64,000 bases of DNA, taken from positions 806,001 to 870,000 of the forward strand of contig NC_089390.1 of the NCBI RefSeq assembly GCF_003171515.1. The letters run 5' to 3'. The first letter of the stretch is position 1; the number at the start of each line of letters is the position of its first letter. The position numbers and the translations under genes are program-made. Positions 10,574 to 21,445 of the stretch are shown piece after piece. The notes under the pieces were generated by a model that was not told the DNA's origin, searched no databases, and saw only the letters and a list, made by a program, of their open reading frames with translations. Origin of the DNA: Pyrenophora tritici-repentis (lineage: Eukaryota > Ascomycota > Dothideomycetes > Pleosporales > Pleosporaceae).

Positions 10574-11172
10574 ATGTCGCTGTATTCCTTCAAGAATCCA
10601 GCAACGTACCATCTACTGAGGTATCATCTAATCACCCCTCACAATGCGCATAGCTAACATCACGTAGTTATGGCACCCTTCTTGGCTCAACACTCTTCCA
10701 GTCCTTCATCAGCGGCGTCGTAGCCTTCCGCGTCCTTCCGCGTCCACAATTCTCCACCCTCCAAAAGCATACATTCCCTGTATACTTTACACTTCAGACC
10801 GTTACACCTGTCGTAATGCTTCTTACCTACCCGCGCGGCGCATCAGCTATCTTGCCATATCTCTCTTCTTCTTCGGTTGCTCCCACGGCCACTGATAGCT
10901 TAAGTTCATGGCTCCACGCAACAATGTTTGTGACAGCGTTAGTAAACTTGGTATACGTTGGCCCCAAGACTACTGAAGTAATGGGCCTGAGGAAACATCA
11001 GGAGACTAGGGATGGGAAGAAAAGCTATGATGCTGGACCGCATAGTAAAGAAATGCAAGTGCTGAACAAGCAATTTGGAATCTTGCATGGGGTCAGCACT
11101 TTGATTAACTTGGCTGGGTTGGGCGCCATGATCTGGTACGGAGCGATCCTGGGCGAGGGCTTGACTTTGTAA
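10574..11172 (+). CDS. TMEM205-like (DUF4149) membrane protein
   Basis: Two exons, 10574-10620 and 10668-11172, with a 47-nt intron (GTATCA...CACGTAG), encode 183 residues. The join gives MSLYSFKNPATYHLLSYGTL. Hydrophobic segments include TLLGSTLFQSFISGVVAF, a segment around VTPVVMLLTYP, one near the middle (TMFVTALVNLVYVGP) and one at the end (STLINLAGLGAMIWYGAIL). FRVLPRPQFSTLQ and VGPKTTEVM are hallmarks of the fungal DUF4149/TMEM205 family, small four-helix membrane proteins. The human relative is linked to cisplatin resistance; the role in fungi is not established. The call rests on motif and topology. Confidence 0.8.
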
Positions 11173-11460
11173 GAGGTTATGAGCTGGTCCGTAAACACCG
11201 ATAGAGTCTTGGTTGTCTGCTTTGTGCAGGGTGGGGAGCAGGCTACACCAATGTACAGAGCAGGCGAAGACAAGGGCTTCACATCATCTACATGGCTAGG
11301 GTGCTACAAGTGCACTGTTGGACCATTGAATATTGAGCACATGTTACGCACACTTCATTCAACTACAAACGCCTGAACCTCGGAATCCACGTACAAATGA
11401 CATTCTTCTTCCTCCACTGCCCCATACCTTGGTTACGTCGGCCGCGTTCTATACTGCATC

Positions 11461-12037
11461 ATGGCATCCAGTTTTCGATCGCTCAGTCTATGCAACCCCT
11501 GTAGCACTGAGTATAACACGGGCTTCTCGTCTCAGCAAGATACTGCAACAGAGGACAAGGCAGTGCAGTACAGACAGCTCATCTCTCGCGCCACCACACA
11601 GCGCCTCCACTCAACCTCACTGGAGGACCTTACTAGGCTCAAGAGATATATCATAATGGGTAGCGCGGTCGAAGCGTGGGAATTGCAGGAACGTGTCATC
11701 GCTCGGGGAAAGGCTCAAGCTGCAATTCGAAAACTCGGTATTCCATGGGGTTCGTCACAAATCCAGATCTTCCATTGCTGTAGCTAACAGCGGGTTAGAA
11801 CATTTCGTTCAAGATGTCAAGAACGCAGGCGCCGAAATCCACGTCCTTACACCTACGCGATACGAAGCACCATCGAGTATCCCATATACCAACCAAGATG
11901 CGAATGAGGCGAATGAGAGGCTGGCATACACATATGTAGATGGTCATGTTGCAGATACGGATGTTACCTGGAAGAAGACACATGCGGCAGTGTTTGAGGC
12001 ATTGAGCATGCTTGGTAGGGCCAGGTTGAAGGACTAA
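11461..12037 (+). CDS. Hypothetical protein, two exons
   Basis: The first frame, from ATG 11461, joins a second frame ending at 12037 through a 46-nt intron (donor GTATTC at 11738, acceptor GCTGTAG ending 11783). The junction reads AAIRKLANSGLEHF, and the sum is exactly 177 codons (176 residues). The N-terminus is rich in Ser, Thr and Arg and poor in acids, like a mitochondrial presequence, but this is only suggestive. The C-terminal half (AGAEIHVLTPTRYEAP, AYTYVDGHVADTDVTW) looks well conserved. No family is recognised. The intron is inferred from frame and splice signals. Confidence 0.5.
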
Positions 12038-12878
12038 GGCGAACTGTAGTAAGAGTTAGGTAAACGGGCTTGCAGTGGAGGCTGCGACGCCACGAATCGA
12101 TATGCAACTATTCTGCTTGACATCCTGCTCAACTTTTAGTTCCAGGCACGAAGATGTAACGTTGTTGTATGTTTCGCGTGACGTAGGCGAGCTTGTCTGA
12201 TTGATATGAAGTCGACACCATTGTGTCAGTGGAGCCAGTGTTTACTTTGTACTTGCTCATCCTTCTTGAATATGAGTGACGAACAGCTTGCAACTTATTC
12301 TACGTAGACAAAGTGTGTGCTTTGATGTTTCTTGCGTTGGTATGCAGTTTTGAAGCAAGTTCTACTACTATACATGCTCTTGACAACGAAAGAAAGAAAT
12401 AATGTGATACTTCTAGGAAGTTACTGGTCTTCTGTACGATCCAATGACGGAGCATGGTCAGGTAGCATGGCCCAGAAGCTAAAACAATGTCAAAAAATGC
12501 GAGTAATATCTCATATGCCTATAGCGAACTGAAGTCAGTGATCCCTTCTTTGGCCTAGCTTCCTTTTATGCCCCACGTGGGCCCTGGGGTAAGGGAGGTG
12601 AACAATGCATAGACATCAATATCACCGAGTGTCGAATTCAAGTGGTGAGGTGTTGGCAATGGTGACAGCATTAAAGGCGTCATATTTTCTCACAATCATC
12701 AACACTCTTCTAATCGTCCCAAGAAACGCAACGGCTGTCATCTGCTTGGTTGACCACAAGCAAGATATCCATCAAGACCACATACCATTTGCGCCACACT
12801 AATGAAAGTAGTAACTTTTCGGCTAAGTTTGACTCCATCTTCCGATAACAGTCCAGGCATCTCAAAGTCATTTCCAGA
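12038..12878. other. Intergenic stretch, no gene seen
   Basis: Short frames only. A perfect 10-bp palindrome CCCACGTGGG at 12572-12581 contains the E-box core CACGTG and lies about 300 bases before the frame at 12879; it could be a bHLH-type site, but this is only a motif match. Confidence 0.4.
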
Positions 12879-13211
12879 ATGTCTTCGTCCCAACCAGTGA
12901 AAATGATCAACTCGGTGATCGATCTTGATTGGACGGAGACATTTCAAAGCCCGGTGAGAATGTTGATTTCACTACGGGGACTTCGCAGGGATCATACGCC
13001 GATGACCCTTACTGAGACTATCCCGGAAATTTCCAAAGACGCTCTGCAAGAGAGATGTCGACTACCCCCTTGCTACCAGATAAGGGCTCTTTTCGACGCG
13101 TGCATAGCAGCTCAAGGAGAGAGGCAATCACCGCCCACTGACGAGGAGGGTGAGGCCTTTGCTAAAGCTCTGTACAAAGCGTGTCCACGTACTCAGGCCA
13201 TATCCTACTAA
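12879..13211 (+). CDS. Small hypothetical protein
   Basis: ATG 12879 opens 110 codons (MSSSQPVKMINSVIDLDW) ending at 13209-13211. The middle reads like a helical protein (LPPCYQIRALFDACIAAQ, then EEGEAFAKALYKACP). CTACTAAC near 13204-13211 matches the branch-point consensus, and GTACTC precedes it at about 13188. The last few residues may therefore be intronic and the real C-terminus may lie further right. I could not settle the 3' structure and do not recognise the family. Confidence 0.4.
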   Translation: MSSSQPVKMINSVIDLDWTETFQSPVRMLISLRGLRRDHTPMTLTETIPEISKDALQERCRLPPCYQIRALFDACIAAQGERQSPPTDEEGEAFAKALYKACPRTQAISY

Positions 13212-13548
13212 CGATGAGATGAAGGCCATTTATTTGGAGCGTTTGAGTGCTCGGAGAAAGGAACATTGAGCCGTCAATTGGTGGGTAGCTGGAAGTGTGT
13301 TAGTCTTTTTTTGAACGCAGGCGACACTGCGCTAGCCTTTGCGATGATTTGTATTTATTGTGAGCGATTTGAGTGGTGCACTGGAGGGGTAATAGACTCT
13401 GCGAGCCGATCAGCAGGGATCGTTTTCGTCTTAATAAGCCGAGAGCTTTGACCCAGTGACGTTTTCTATACCCTCGGCACCGCCCACACCCCAAGCTACC
13501 CCAGTGTCAATTGAACCCTTCACACTGCAACTCACGGCCAATCCAACA
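13212..13548. other. Short intergenic stretch and SDHAF2 promoter
   Basis: A 61-codon frame at 13266-13451 has no features of a protein. The 100 bases before ATG 13549 are C/A-rich with short pyrimidine tracts, as in a fungal promoter and leader. No other structure is visible. Confidence 0.4.
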
Positions 13549-14593
13549 ATGGCCTCCTCTCGGCTCGTTGCTCGCTCGTCGCGGGCTCTTCTCACTCTCC
13601 AGCGCAGCCAATGCCGTACTTTCAGCATCTCCGCTCTCCGCAACAACGAGTTTGAAGCTCTCAACAAGCGTACAAACGACACGTCGGAAACATATCGCAA
13701 ATACCAGATTGAGAGGCCCCTAAACCCTCACATGACCAACACAACTTCGACCATTGCCAATGCGATGCCTTCGGTTGGCGAGGACGCCCCTCCGCCAGAG
13801 TTGATCACCAACGCAGACGGCAAATTCGCACCCAAGGACTCGGTACCGGAGAACACGGAGCGCATGACAGGCGGTACACAGAGCAGCAAAAACCAGGATG
13901 TCAGTGGTACCAATGGCGAGCTAGGCGTTGGCGAGATGGAAGGCGCACAGTTCAAGGTCGAGCCGATCCGGAGGACGGGAGAGGATACAAACACGATGCG
14001 AGCGAGGTTATTATGTCCGTTTCTACACTGCCCTGGTCTTTGTTAGGCAGTCAATATGCCTCGCGACAATTTTGTAGCAAAGAGCTGTCACTAACTTAAA
14101 AGCAGACCAGAGTCGCAAGAGGGGAACACTAGAAAGTGATCTTCTTCTCAGTACCTTCGCCGACGCCCACCTGAGCACCATGTCACCCTCCTTGATGCAA
14201 CAATATGATACCTTCCTCGACGAAAACGACTGGGACATTTACTACTGGGCGACCCAGGAGCCCACACCTACGTCGCACGAAACCGCAGAGGGCGCTGGCT
14301 CGACAATGTCTACCAAAAACGCCCAGGGCATGGATGCGGCGACACAGACCAAGCTTCCCGAGAAGGACGAGCGCAAGCGACAACCTGGCGAGGGCGAGTG
14401 GGCGCAGACCGTGGGCACCTTCAAGCCCGCGTACAGACCAGTCCCGTCAAGATGGAAGGGCAGCGAGATTCTCAGTCTACTGAGGAGGCATGTCAATGAG
14501 CGCAAGGCAGGAGGTGTTGTTGAAGGAACAGGAAAGTCACAGGAAGGCAAGGGTCTCGGCATGATGCCCGAGATCAAGAACTTTGACCAGTAA
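13549..14593 (+). CDS. SDH5: Succinate dehydrogenase assembly factor 2, mitochondrial
   Basis: Two exons, 13549-14014 and 14106-14593, encode 317 residues. The N-terminus ([18 protein letters not shown], then RTFSISALR) is a typical mitochondrial presequence. The splice (TTAT|GTCCGT...AGCAG|ACCAG) recreates the family core [17 protein letters not shown], followed by [28 protein letters not shown]. These are the Sdh5/SDHAF2 signature residues, needed for covalent attachment of FAD to the flavoprotein subunit of succinate dehydrogenase in the matrix. The Lys/Gly-rich C-terminal tail and the long Ser/Pro/Gly spacer (residues about 45-150) make it longer than the yeast protein (162 residues), as usual in filamentous fungi. 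The donor GTCCGT is weak, but the core motif leaves no alternative. Confidence 0.92.
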
Positions 14594-14690
14594 AAGGCGG
14601 GCTCCTGGTTTCCTGCTATATACATTGACTGATAGATATATACATAAACACGTCTCCGCCAGCTTTCGTCTTCTGCATTCTTGTTAGGCT

Positions 14691-15764
14691 CTAAATGGAT
14701 GCATAGACCGCAAAACTACTCATAACCTTGCCATCGTCAGCCACCATGAGGTTCCACCCACAGCTGCTACCCAGCCCGGGGTTGTCAATCCACGCCGGCT
14801 CCCAGTAAAAGAGGCCTGTGCCCTTTCCATTCGGCACAGCAGCTACGCGCTTCGCAACTTCCTTCATCCACTGCGTCTGCCCATCCACACTAATCGGAAT
14901 ACTCTTTGTATCCGCGGGAAACGGCGTCGAGGGATTGGGGCAGTAGCTCGGCCAATTCGTCTCCACGACCATAATCTCCTTGCCATATTTGTTCGCCATG
15001 TTACCCATTGACGACGACAACGCAGCCAGCGTAGCCCCACTGTTATAAAACGGATAGTACGACACGCCCTGGACATCGAAATCCGACAACGACAATCCAC
15101 CGCCCGACCCCAGCACCGTATCGTACCACCACTGCTGTGTAGACCAGTTCCACCCGTTGTCAAGGTGGATCATGATCTTCGGCTTTGGGCTCATCGTCGA
15201 CGCTTTGACCGCTTTGCTGGCGGATTTGAGCAGCGCCGCTACGTTCTTGGGCCCATCGGTGCCGGATAATTTGCCAATGGGGAAGATGAGGCCCGACGTG
15301 ATTTCATTGCCGATGCTGACCACCTTGAGCTGAATTCCCTTGGACTGGAACGTGTCGAGCACGTTTTTGGTGTAGTCGTAGACTTGCTGTATGAGCGCGT
15401 CGCGGTTTAGACTCTTCCACGCGGCGGGTACGACTTGTTTTCCTGGATCGGCCCAGTTGTCCGAGTAGTGGAAATCGAGGTAGATGCCCAAGCCCGCTGC
15501 TTTTGCCCGCTGCGCGAGCTTGACATTATAATCTAGGTTGTAGTTTCCGCCGGATGGGTTGACCCAGATGCGCTGGCGGACCGTGTTTGCACCAGAGTTT
15601 TTTAGAATGGTTTCCAGAGGTTGCGCTTGGCCGGCTGCGTTCTTGTACGTTTTACCCGCGGCTTCTTCGATGGGGACAGAGGACCAGTCCGCGCCTTTGT
15701 AGGGGAGCGCTGCGAGAGCAGTCGCGGCGCAGAGGAGCCCAGAGAGGAGGGTTGGGAGACGCAT
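14691..15764 (-). CDS. Secreted GH53 arabinogalactan endo-beta-1,4-galactanase
   Basis: The 357-residue intronless enzyme starts at ATG 15764 with a clean signal peptide (MRLPTLLSGLLCAATALA, cut near residue 18-19). The open frame extends upstream to 15851, but that extension would spoil the signal peptide. The GH53 (beta/alpha)8 barrel is evident: GADWSSVP, RQRIWVNPSGG, YLDFHYSDNWADPGKQ, acid/base Glu154 in VSIGNEI, the FDVQGVSYYPFY strand and nucleophile Glu268 in MVVETNWP. LFYWEPAWI closes the barrel. It hydrolyses beta-1,4-galactan side chains of pectin outside the cell. Neighbours are housekeeping genes, so there is no cluster. Length and all catalytic motifs match the fungal family. Confidence 0.95.
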   Translation of the reverse strand: MRLPTLLSGLLCAATALAALPYKGADWSSVPIEEAAGKTYKNAAGQAQPLETILKNSGANTVRQRIWVNPSGGNYNLDYNVKLAQRAKAAGLGIYLDFHYSDNWADPGKQVVPAAWKSLNRDALIQQVYDYTKNVLDTFQSKGIQLKVVSIGNEITSGLIFPIGKLSGTDGPKNVAALLKSASKAVKASTMSPKPKIMIHLDNGWNWSTQQWWYDTVLGSGGGLSLSDFDVQGVSYYPFYNSGATLAALSSSMGNMANKYGKEIMVVETNWPSYCPNPSTPFPADTKSIPISVDGQTQWMKEVAKRVAAVPNGKGTGLFYWEPAWIDNPGLGSSCGWNLMVADDGKVMSSFAVYASI

Positions 15765-16480
15765 ACTGGGTGGGAGGGATGCGCGTGTAACCCTGGTAGA
15801 GAGGCATGGCACCGTGATTGCTCTTATAGCAAAAGTATCATGAATCGCCATATCTTCCTTCGCATTTCGGAATGAGGACCTATTGCGGAATAGAGTCTCG
15901 TTGTGGCAGCCCTTCCTCTCCGGGAACTAATCAAAGGTATCGTGACTATTGACTAAACGGATTTCCTCCAATTAGACTACGCGAATCACTATGCGTAGTA
16001 AACAAGCCATCGTTTCAGGCTAGATGAACTGCCGGCACGTTGTGGGGTAATTCTTCCGGGGGTAATGTATTCTGCATCTTCACCCAGTCTAACACGGAAG
16101 CAGGCAATCGCGGCTGCATGCGCCGACTACCTGCCCGTATCGGATGGCGAGAAGGCAACAGTACAGAGAATGTGCCGGAATGCCTTGGAACAATCATGCG
16201 AAAGAATGATATACGAAATAACAAGGGGCAAAAGACCGGCGGTAATGAGATGCAAGACAATATGGGACTACTGTACCGGTTCAAGGCAGTCATCATTGAT
16301 GTTTGGGTGGTTTCATTGAGTACATAGCAGTGAAGCAGTAGAGACTCCTTAATGCCTCCCTATCAAAAACAGCCCAGCCCGTTCCGAATGTGCAAAGGAA
16401 TTGTAAGGGTTCATAATGGCATCACTCTCTCGCTAAATGCCTTTTTCATAACCGCATTGCGCCCGCAGACAAGTATCAAC
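15765..16480. other. Intergenic: galactanase promoter and RPS3 3' flank
   Basis: Both neighbours are on the minus strand, so this interval holds the galactanase promoter (left) and the 3' UTR of RPS3 (right). Frames at 16015-16327 overlap one another on both strands and show no recognisable product. I see no RNA gene or repeat. Confidence 0.45.
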
Positions 16481-17576
16481 CTACTGCTCCTCAGAGTAGC
16501 CCTCACCACCAGCTGGCTGGGCCTCGCCCTCGCCCTGCTCGGCCTGCCTGGCCTGTTCTGCAGCCTGCTGAGCAGCGATGGCCTTGGCGCCGTAATCTTG
16601 CGACATGGGCTGGACGACGGGCTGCTCCTCCTTGGGCTCGATTATAGTGACGGAGTCGGGAAGAGACTTGGATGGGCCGGCCTTGCCCTCAGGGTCGGAG
16701 CCGCGCATAATCTTGACCTTGATACCGAGCACACCCTGGCGGAGCAGGACGTGGCGGGTAGCGTGGTCGATGAAGTCCTTGGCGGGCTGACCAGAGTGGA
16801 TCATGAATCCGTCCTAGATTTTGTTAGTATGCCAATTCGAATGTCACCAAAGCATGTGAACATACGGTGAACTTCATGCTCTTAGCACGGGCGGCCCTGA
16901 GCTTTCCGGAGACGACGACCTCGCAACCCTTGGCGCCAGACTCCATGATGAACCTTAGCACACCGTAGCAAGCCCTTCGGACGGCCAAACCATTGAGAAG
17001 CTTGTATCGGAGGGACTCGCACTGGGCGACGGCGGAGAGACCACGGTTTTGGACCTTGGCGGCGTAGAGGGAGACGGAGTTTTCGGGGAACTTGAATCGC
17101 TTCTGGATGAGCGAGGTGAGCTCACGGATGCGGCGACCCTGCTCTCCGAGGACTTCCTGGGTGTGTGTGGCGCGGATGATGATGTCGGTGACGGTGGGGG
17201 TAACGCGGACCTCGACGCCGGAGTAACCCTCCTCGGCCAGCTCGCGCTGGAAGAACTCGTTCAGCTCGGCATAGAAGACACCGTCTGGGAGAAAAGTTAG
17301 CGATTGATCAATGTGCGCAATATTCCCAGTCCAGGCTTTCAGCATAGCCCAGGTCTTCGCATTGTATGCCACTCTGCTCTGACCCAGCATTCGCTTCTTC
17401 TGCTACCTCCTCTGTCTATCTGTAAAAGGGATATATCGTACCAGCAACGAACTTTCTCCTCTTGGAACTGCAGGCCGTCAGTACTCCGCTCCCATTGCGC
17501 CCTTTGCCGCTGTGTCTTTCGCTGTGCGGCGACTAGCTTGCGGAGTAACTCACATTGCGGTTTGAGTGGTGGCCAT
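16481..17576 (-). CDS. RPS3: 40S ribosomal protein uS3 (RPS3)
   Basis: Four exons (17554-17576, 17442-17467, 16866-17284, 16481-16813) encode 266 residues. The first two tiny exons join as [20 protein letters not shown], the family N-terminus. The KH domain follows ([20 protein letters not shown], then [18 protein letters not shown]) and then the S3 C-terminal domain ([46 protein letters not shown]). It lies at the mRNA entry channel of the small subunit. The C-terminal tail is Ala/Gln/Glu-rich. Dense 5' introns are typical of fungal ribosomal protein genes. A Yar1-like protein, the family that chaperones uS3, is encoded about 31 kb away at 48533-49211. Confidence 0.97.
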
Positions 17577-17937
17577 TTTGTCGAACTGTCGATGGGCGTA
17601 GCTGAACTCCGGGCGTGGGTGTTCAGAAAAGTCGAGCCGTTGTTTTCGAAGTCGTGATGTTCGGCGGCCGCAATTCGATATCGCTTAGCGAGTGCGCGCT
17701 AAAGCTCGGACCAGCAGACATCAGTCCCCGATAAGATAGGCAGCATCATCAGGGTCACATCACGTACCACAAATCCCAGTGTAAACACAACAGCAGAATG
17801 AGATTGGTAAAGCACGTTGGGAAAACAACACATTTGATATATAACCTACCATCTCTACATGCACCAGGAACGCCAGCTCAGGATTTCAATACCACAACGT
17901 GGACCGGACTTCTCTAATCCCAGTCGCCTTTCCGCTT
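17577..17937. promoter_or_regulatory. RPS3 upstream region and 3' flank of transporter gene
   Basis: Both flanking genes are on the minus strand, so this 361-base interval contains the RPS3 promoter and leader and the 3' UTR of the 17938 gene. No separate gene is seen. Confidence 0.4.
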
Positions 17938-19283
17938 CTAATGATGCTCGATAGGGTCCTCGGGAAGCAGAGGCTCGCTCTTCCTCTCAACGCACGCCTT
18001 TAGCGGCGGGCGGATCAAGTCATTGAATAGGAAGGTGCCATACACCAGTAGAGCGAAACCAGCGACCTGGAGCCATTTGAACGTCTCCCAGCCAAGACCA
18101 AGCGACACGATCCAGATGAAGAGCGTACGGCAGGTATCAATCGTCGAGCGCGAGGTAGCCGAGACAGTGCGTGTAACCGAGAGACCGAAGAAGTTGAAGC
18201 CACTATCGCATATTAGTACATGTGTGAATTTAACGAAAAGAAGGAAGACATACCCGATGCTGATCATGATCAAGAACGACGACACCGCGATGGCGCGGTA
18301 GTGCGTCATCTGGTACAGTCCCTCCCTGGCGTTGAAGTAGCCAGTTCCAATGGCAAAGTGCAAGACGATCATGCCGACGAACGTGACCAAGAAGCCGAAT
18401 ACGCCTTCCCAGCCAACGACCTTGATGGGCTCCATCGAGTACTTCTCCATGATTCTTTCCTCAACTACAAACTGGGTTGCCGTGAAGATTTGAGCGCCAG
18501 CAATCAGCAGTACACCGATAACTGTCATGGCAGCTTGCGAAGCCACGGCCTGCATGTCTACTGAGCCGGTAGCATCGACCGACTGATGACCAGGTGATGC
18601 TTTGTCGTCCCTGGTTATAGCTCCCGCAAGTCCAACGACTGCAACACCGGTAACGACTACGAAGAGTGAGAACCACTTGTAGAGACCGAGATGACGCTTG
18701 AGAAACCAGACGCTGAACAGGCCAACAAAGAGCACCAACGCGCCTCTAGTCATCTGATAAATGCTAGCTGCGACGAACAGGAGCCCAATGTTCATAAGCG
18801 TCGTTCCAGCAATGTCGCAGCACGCCGGGAGCGCCAAGAGCAAGATGCTCCGTCCCTCAAGTGGTATCCTGCCCTCATCATCTGCATGTACGGGCTTCAG
18901 CGGGTTCGCAACGGGGGCCGTCTCGCTGTCATCCGACGCTGGTGTAGCAGCACCATCGTTGTCCGGAATAGCCTCGTAGCCTGCCTTTGCGCTCGCGTAT
19001 CGTTGGTAGAGGTTGAACGCGCCGATGACGAGCCAGCAGCCCATCTCGCCCACAAACATCTGTAGGGTCTGGAGAACGGGTTGTTCAAAGTGTTCGCGGT
19101 ATTTCGGTGAGGGAGCGTCGCAGTTCTTTACGCATTGCATGTCCTGGTCGCAGGGGTCAGCTTCTATATTGCAGACGGACACATGGACAAGTTGTGTACC
19201 TGGTACTTGGTCAACAGCGTGTTGCAAACACCTGTCAACAGCATCATAGCCACCAAGAACGGCACCGCAGCTCTAACTGCCAT
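17938..19283 (-). CDS. SLC35F6-like drug/metabolite transporter
   Basis: Three exons (19200-19283, 18254-19143, 17938-18202) give 412 residues. Exon 1 reads MAVRAAVPFLVAMMLLTG and ends LLTKYQ; the splice continues DMQCVKNC. A start inside the first intron would lack the first membrane helix. About ten hydrophobic helices are visible; hallmarks are LPACCDIAGTTLMNIGL, YQMTRGALVLFVGLFSV, FFGLSVTRTVSATSRSTID and RTLFIWIVSLGLGWE. These match the SLC35F6 branch of the EamA/DMT superfamily, related to nucleotide-sugar transporters, often on lysosomal or vacuolar membranes. The substrate is not known. A Ser/Thr/Asp-rich cytosolic loop (about residues 80-110) follows helix 2, and the C-terminus has an acidic LLPEDPIE stretch that may be a sorting signal. 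Confidence 0.88.
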
Positions 19284-19890
19284 GATGAAGATGAGTCAAG
19301 CTTTCGGAGCTTGCGAAGCTGACTGAAACGTTATCGGACGTGTAGTGCTGGCCGTGTTTGTTAACGGCAGACAGCGGGTAGGTGTGTGAACAGAAGGAAA
19401 GACGGGGGATGGAAGGAGACAACGTCAGCGACACAGATCTACTAGGCAGCTTCAAGCTGCGACTCGTGATGGTTTGGTGCAGGGAGTGAAGCGCGTGAGG
19501 CTGCATCACGAGCTCGGCGATAAGATATGGCGCTAACAATTGGCCTCGGTCGGACGAACCCCTGTAGGCGCGTCATTAGTATCATTCCGCCCCGAATGTC
19601 CTAACAGGGCAACAGTCAACATTGAAGCATACTCTGGGTCTAGAATTTCTTCTTTCTCATTGTAGGGAAAGACACAGTATTGGATTTGACCCAAGCTTGC
19701 GCTAGCTGCCTTGTCTCACCTTAGTTTGGTGAGCAAGAACGAGTGATCAACCATGATATGGCTTGCGCTGGATGCAAAGTTCGCTGAAACCGGCTATAAA
19801 ACTTTCAAAGGGTATCTAGTATCGCACAATCTTGTTGGGAACCACCTTCCAATACAACTATTCACCAAGAGACCCCGAATCTCCATCTGC
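19284..19890. other. Intergenic: transporter promoter and MFS 3' flank
   Basis: About 600 bases between two minus-strand genes. Only short frames are present (the longest is 88 codons at 19273-19539 on the minus strand, with no motif). No RNA gene or repeat seen. Confidence 0.45.
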
Positions 19891-21445
19891 TTACAGGAAC
19901 CATCTGAAATCCGGACTCCGAGGTCCATCGCGTAGTTTCTCAGTCGACACGTCCCTTGCGCTAAGATTGATACCTTGCTTCGCATTCCTCCTTTTGTTAT
20001 CCACAATCATATAGGCTCCCAGTAGCAGAGCACACAAACATCCCGTCGCCCCAAACGCCGCTGTGGTAGCCAGAGCCGGGATGTACTGAGGTGCATCCTG
20101 TGGCCTGAAAATGTTCGAACTGACTACACCCATCAGATTCGCTAGTGGAACGCCAATCGAAGTAAGCGTCACGCGACGATTCTCATCGGCAACGTTGTTG
20201 TTATACCATGTGGAGAGTAGGACCGAGGGTGCTGATGTTCCCCATGTCATCATGAAGCAGGCGAAGTAGGCTATCGTGAGAGAGTGTTCGACGTCGATCG
20301 TAGCGTAGATGATGAAGCCGATGAACGTTAGAAGAAAGCCAAGGGCAATAAACGGGAAGCGTAGACGCGTGTGGTCCGAAGCAAAAGCCAGAATAAGGAG
20401 AACACAAGCTCCCACAATGTTTGGGGCCACGGTGTAGAGGTTCGTCTTAATCTTGTTGTAGCCTAGTCGTCCAACAATCTGCGGCAAAAAGAGCGAAACC
20501 GACTGTAAAGGAACACCAAGGCAGACTTCAATAGCAAGGAAGCCGTATGTAGAAGGATCCTTGAAGATAGTGAGGGCACTTTTGAGATCGAACTTTTCAC
20601 CGACGACGGAGGAACTGTCGATTTGGATACGTGTGTACGCGAGCTGTTTTTCGGCTTCGTTCAGGAATTTGGCCTCGTAGGAGTTCTTTGGAAGGTACCA
20701 GTAGGCGATAAATGAAAAGCCGATTGTGAACAGCCCCTCAATGATAAACAAGTATCGCCACGATTCGAGCTTTGAGTGAATATGAAAAACGCCAAAGGCG
20801 AGAAGTCCGGAAAATGCGTTTGCAATGTTTGATGCGGCGTAAAACAGTGCAAGTCTTCGTGCAAGCTCGCCTCGACGATAAAACGTGGTGAGATAGTAGA
20901 TGACCAGCGGGAAGAAGGCAGACTCAGACATGCCTGTATGTTGTCAGTCTCACGCAAGCTTTTTGGTACAGATCCGGGTACTTACCAAGAAACCACCTTA
21001 ACGCCATCATCCCACCCCAGTTCTGGACACTGGCAGCAAGCAAGGTCGCACTTCCAAAGCAAAACATCATAATCGGTAACACGCGATGCGGCCCAAACTT
21101 CTTTCCCAGCATACCAACGGGTGGCGCGAAAATGACATATGGCACGTAGAAGATACTCAGCATAATGTTGTACTGATTTCCCTTGAACCCAAGATCCTTA
21201 TCCATACCATCCGTTTTTGCGTTCCCTAGGTTCCCTTTGTCAAGTGCGTTTGCCAAGTACATGATCGCCAGCATAGGCAGAATGCGTAGGTCGAACTTCC
21301 ATAACAAAGCTTTTTCATGCTCGTAATTCGGTAAATGGTGTGTTGTGCCCTCGATTGGGACGGGACCTGGGGCTTTACCCGATGAGAGGGAGGCGGTAAC
21401 TTCGAGACCGTCCTTTGCGAGCTCGGGGTCTTTGCTTGTCGACAT
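19891..21445 (-). CDS. MFS transporter, Dal5/allantoate permease family
   Basis: Two exons (20986-21445 and 19891-20933; intron with GTAAGT donor) encode 500 residues. The splice joins MALRWFLG to MSESAFFPLVIYYLTTFYRR. The cytosolic N-terminus is followed by twelve predicted helices in a 6+6 pattern. Family features are DLRILPMLAIMYLANALDKG in helix 1, GNLGNAK, the loop GKKFGPHRVLP between helices 2 and 3, and in the second half ENRRVTLTSIGVPLANLMGV and NIFRPQDAPQY. These point to the anion:cation symporter family that includes yeast Dal5, Tna1 and Seo1, importing small organic anions such as allantoate, nicotinate or ureidosuccinate. The substrate cannot be assigned. It is a plasma-membrane protein by family. 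Confidence 0.88.

Noticed and set aside
12572..12581. CCCACGTGGG palindrome as a regulatory site
   Set aside because: A single E-box-like palindrome is expected by chance in 64 kb; kept only as a note.
16352..16870. 172-codon plus-strand frame
   Set aside because: Antisense to the last exon of RPS3; Leu/Gly-rich shadow of the Ala/Gln/Glu tail.
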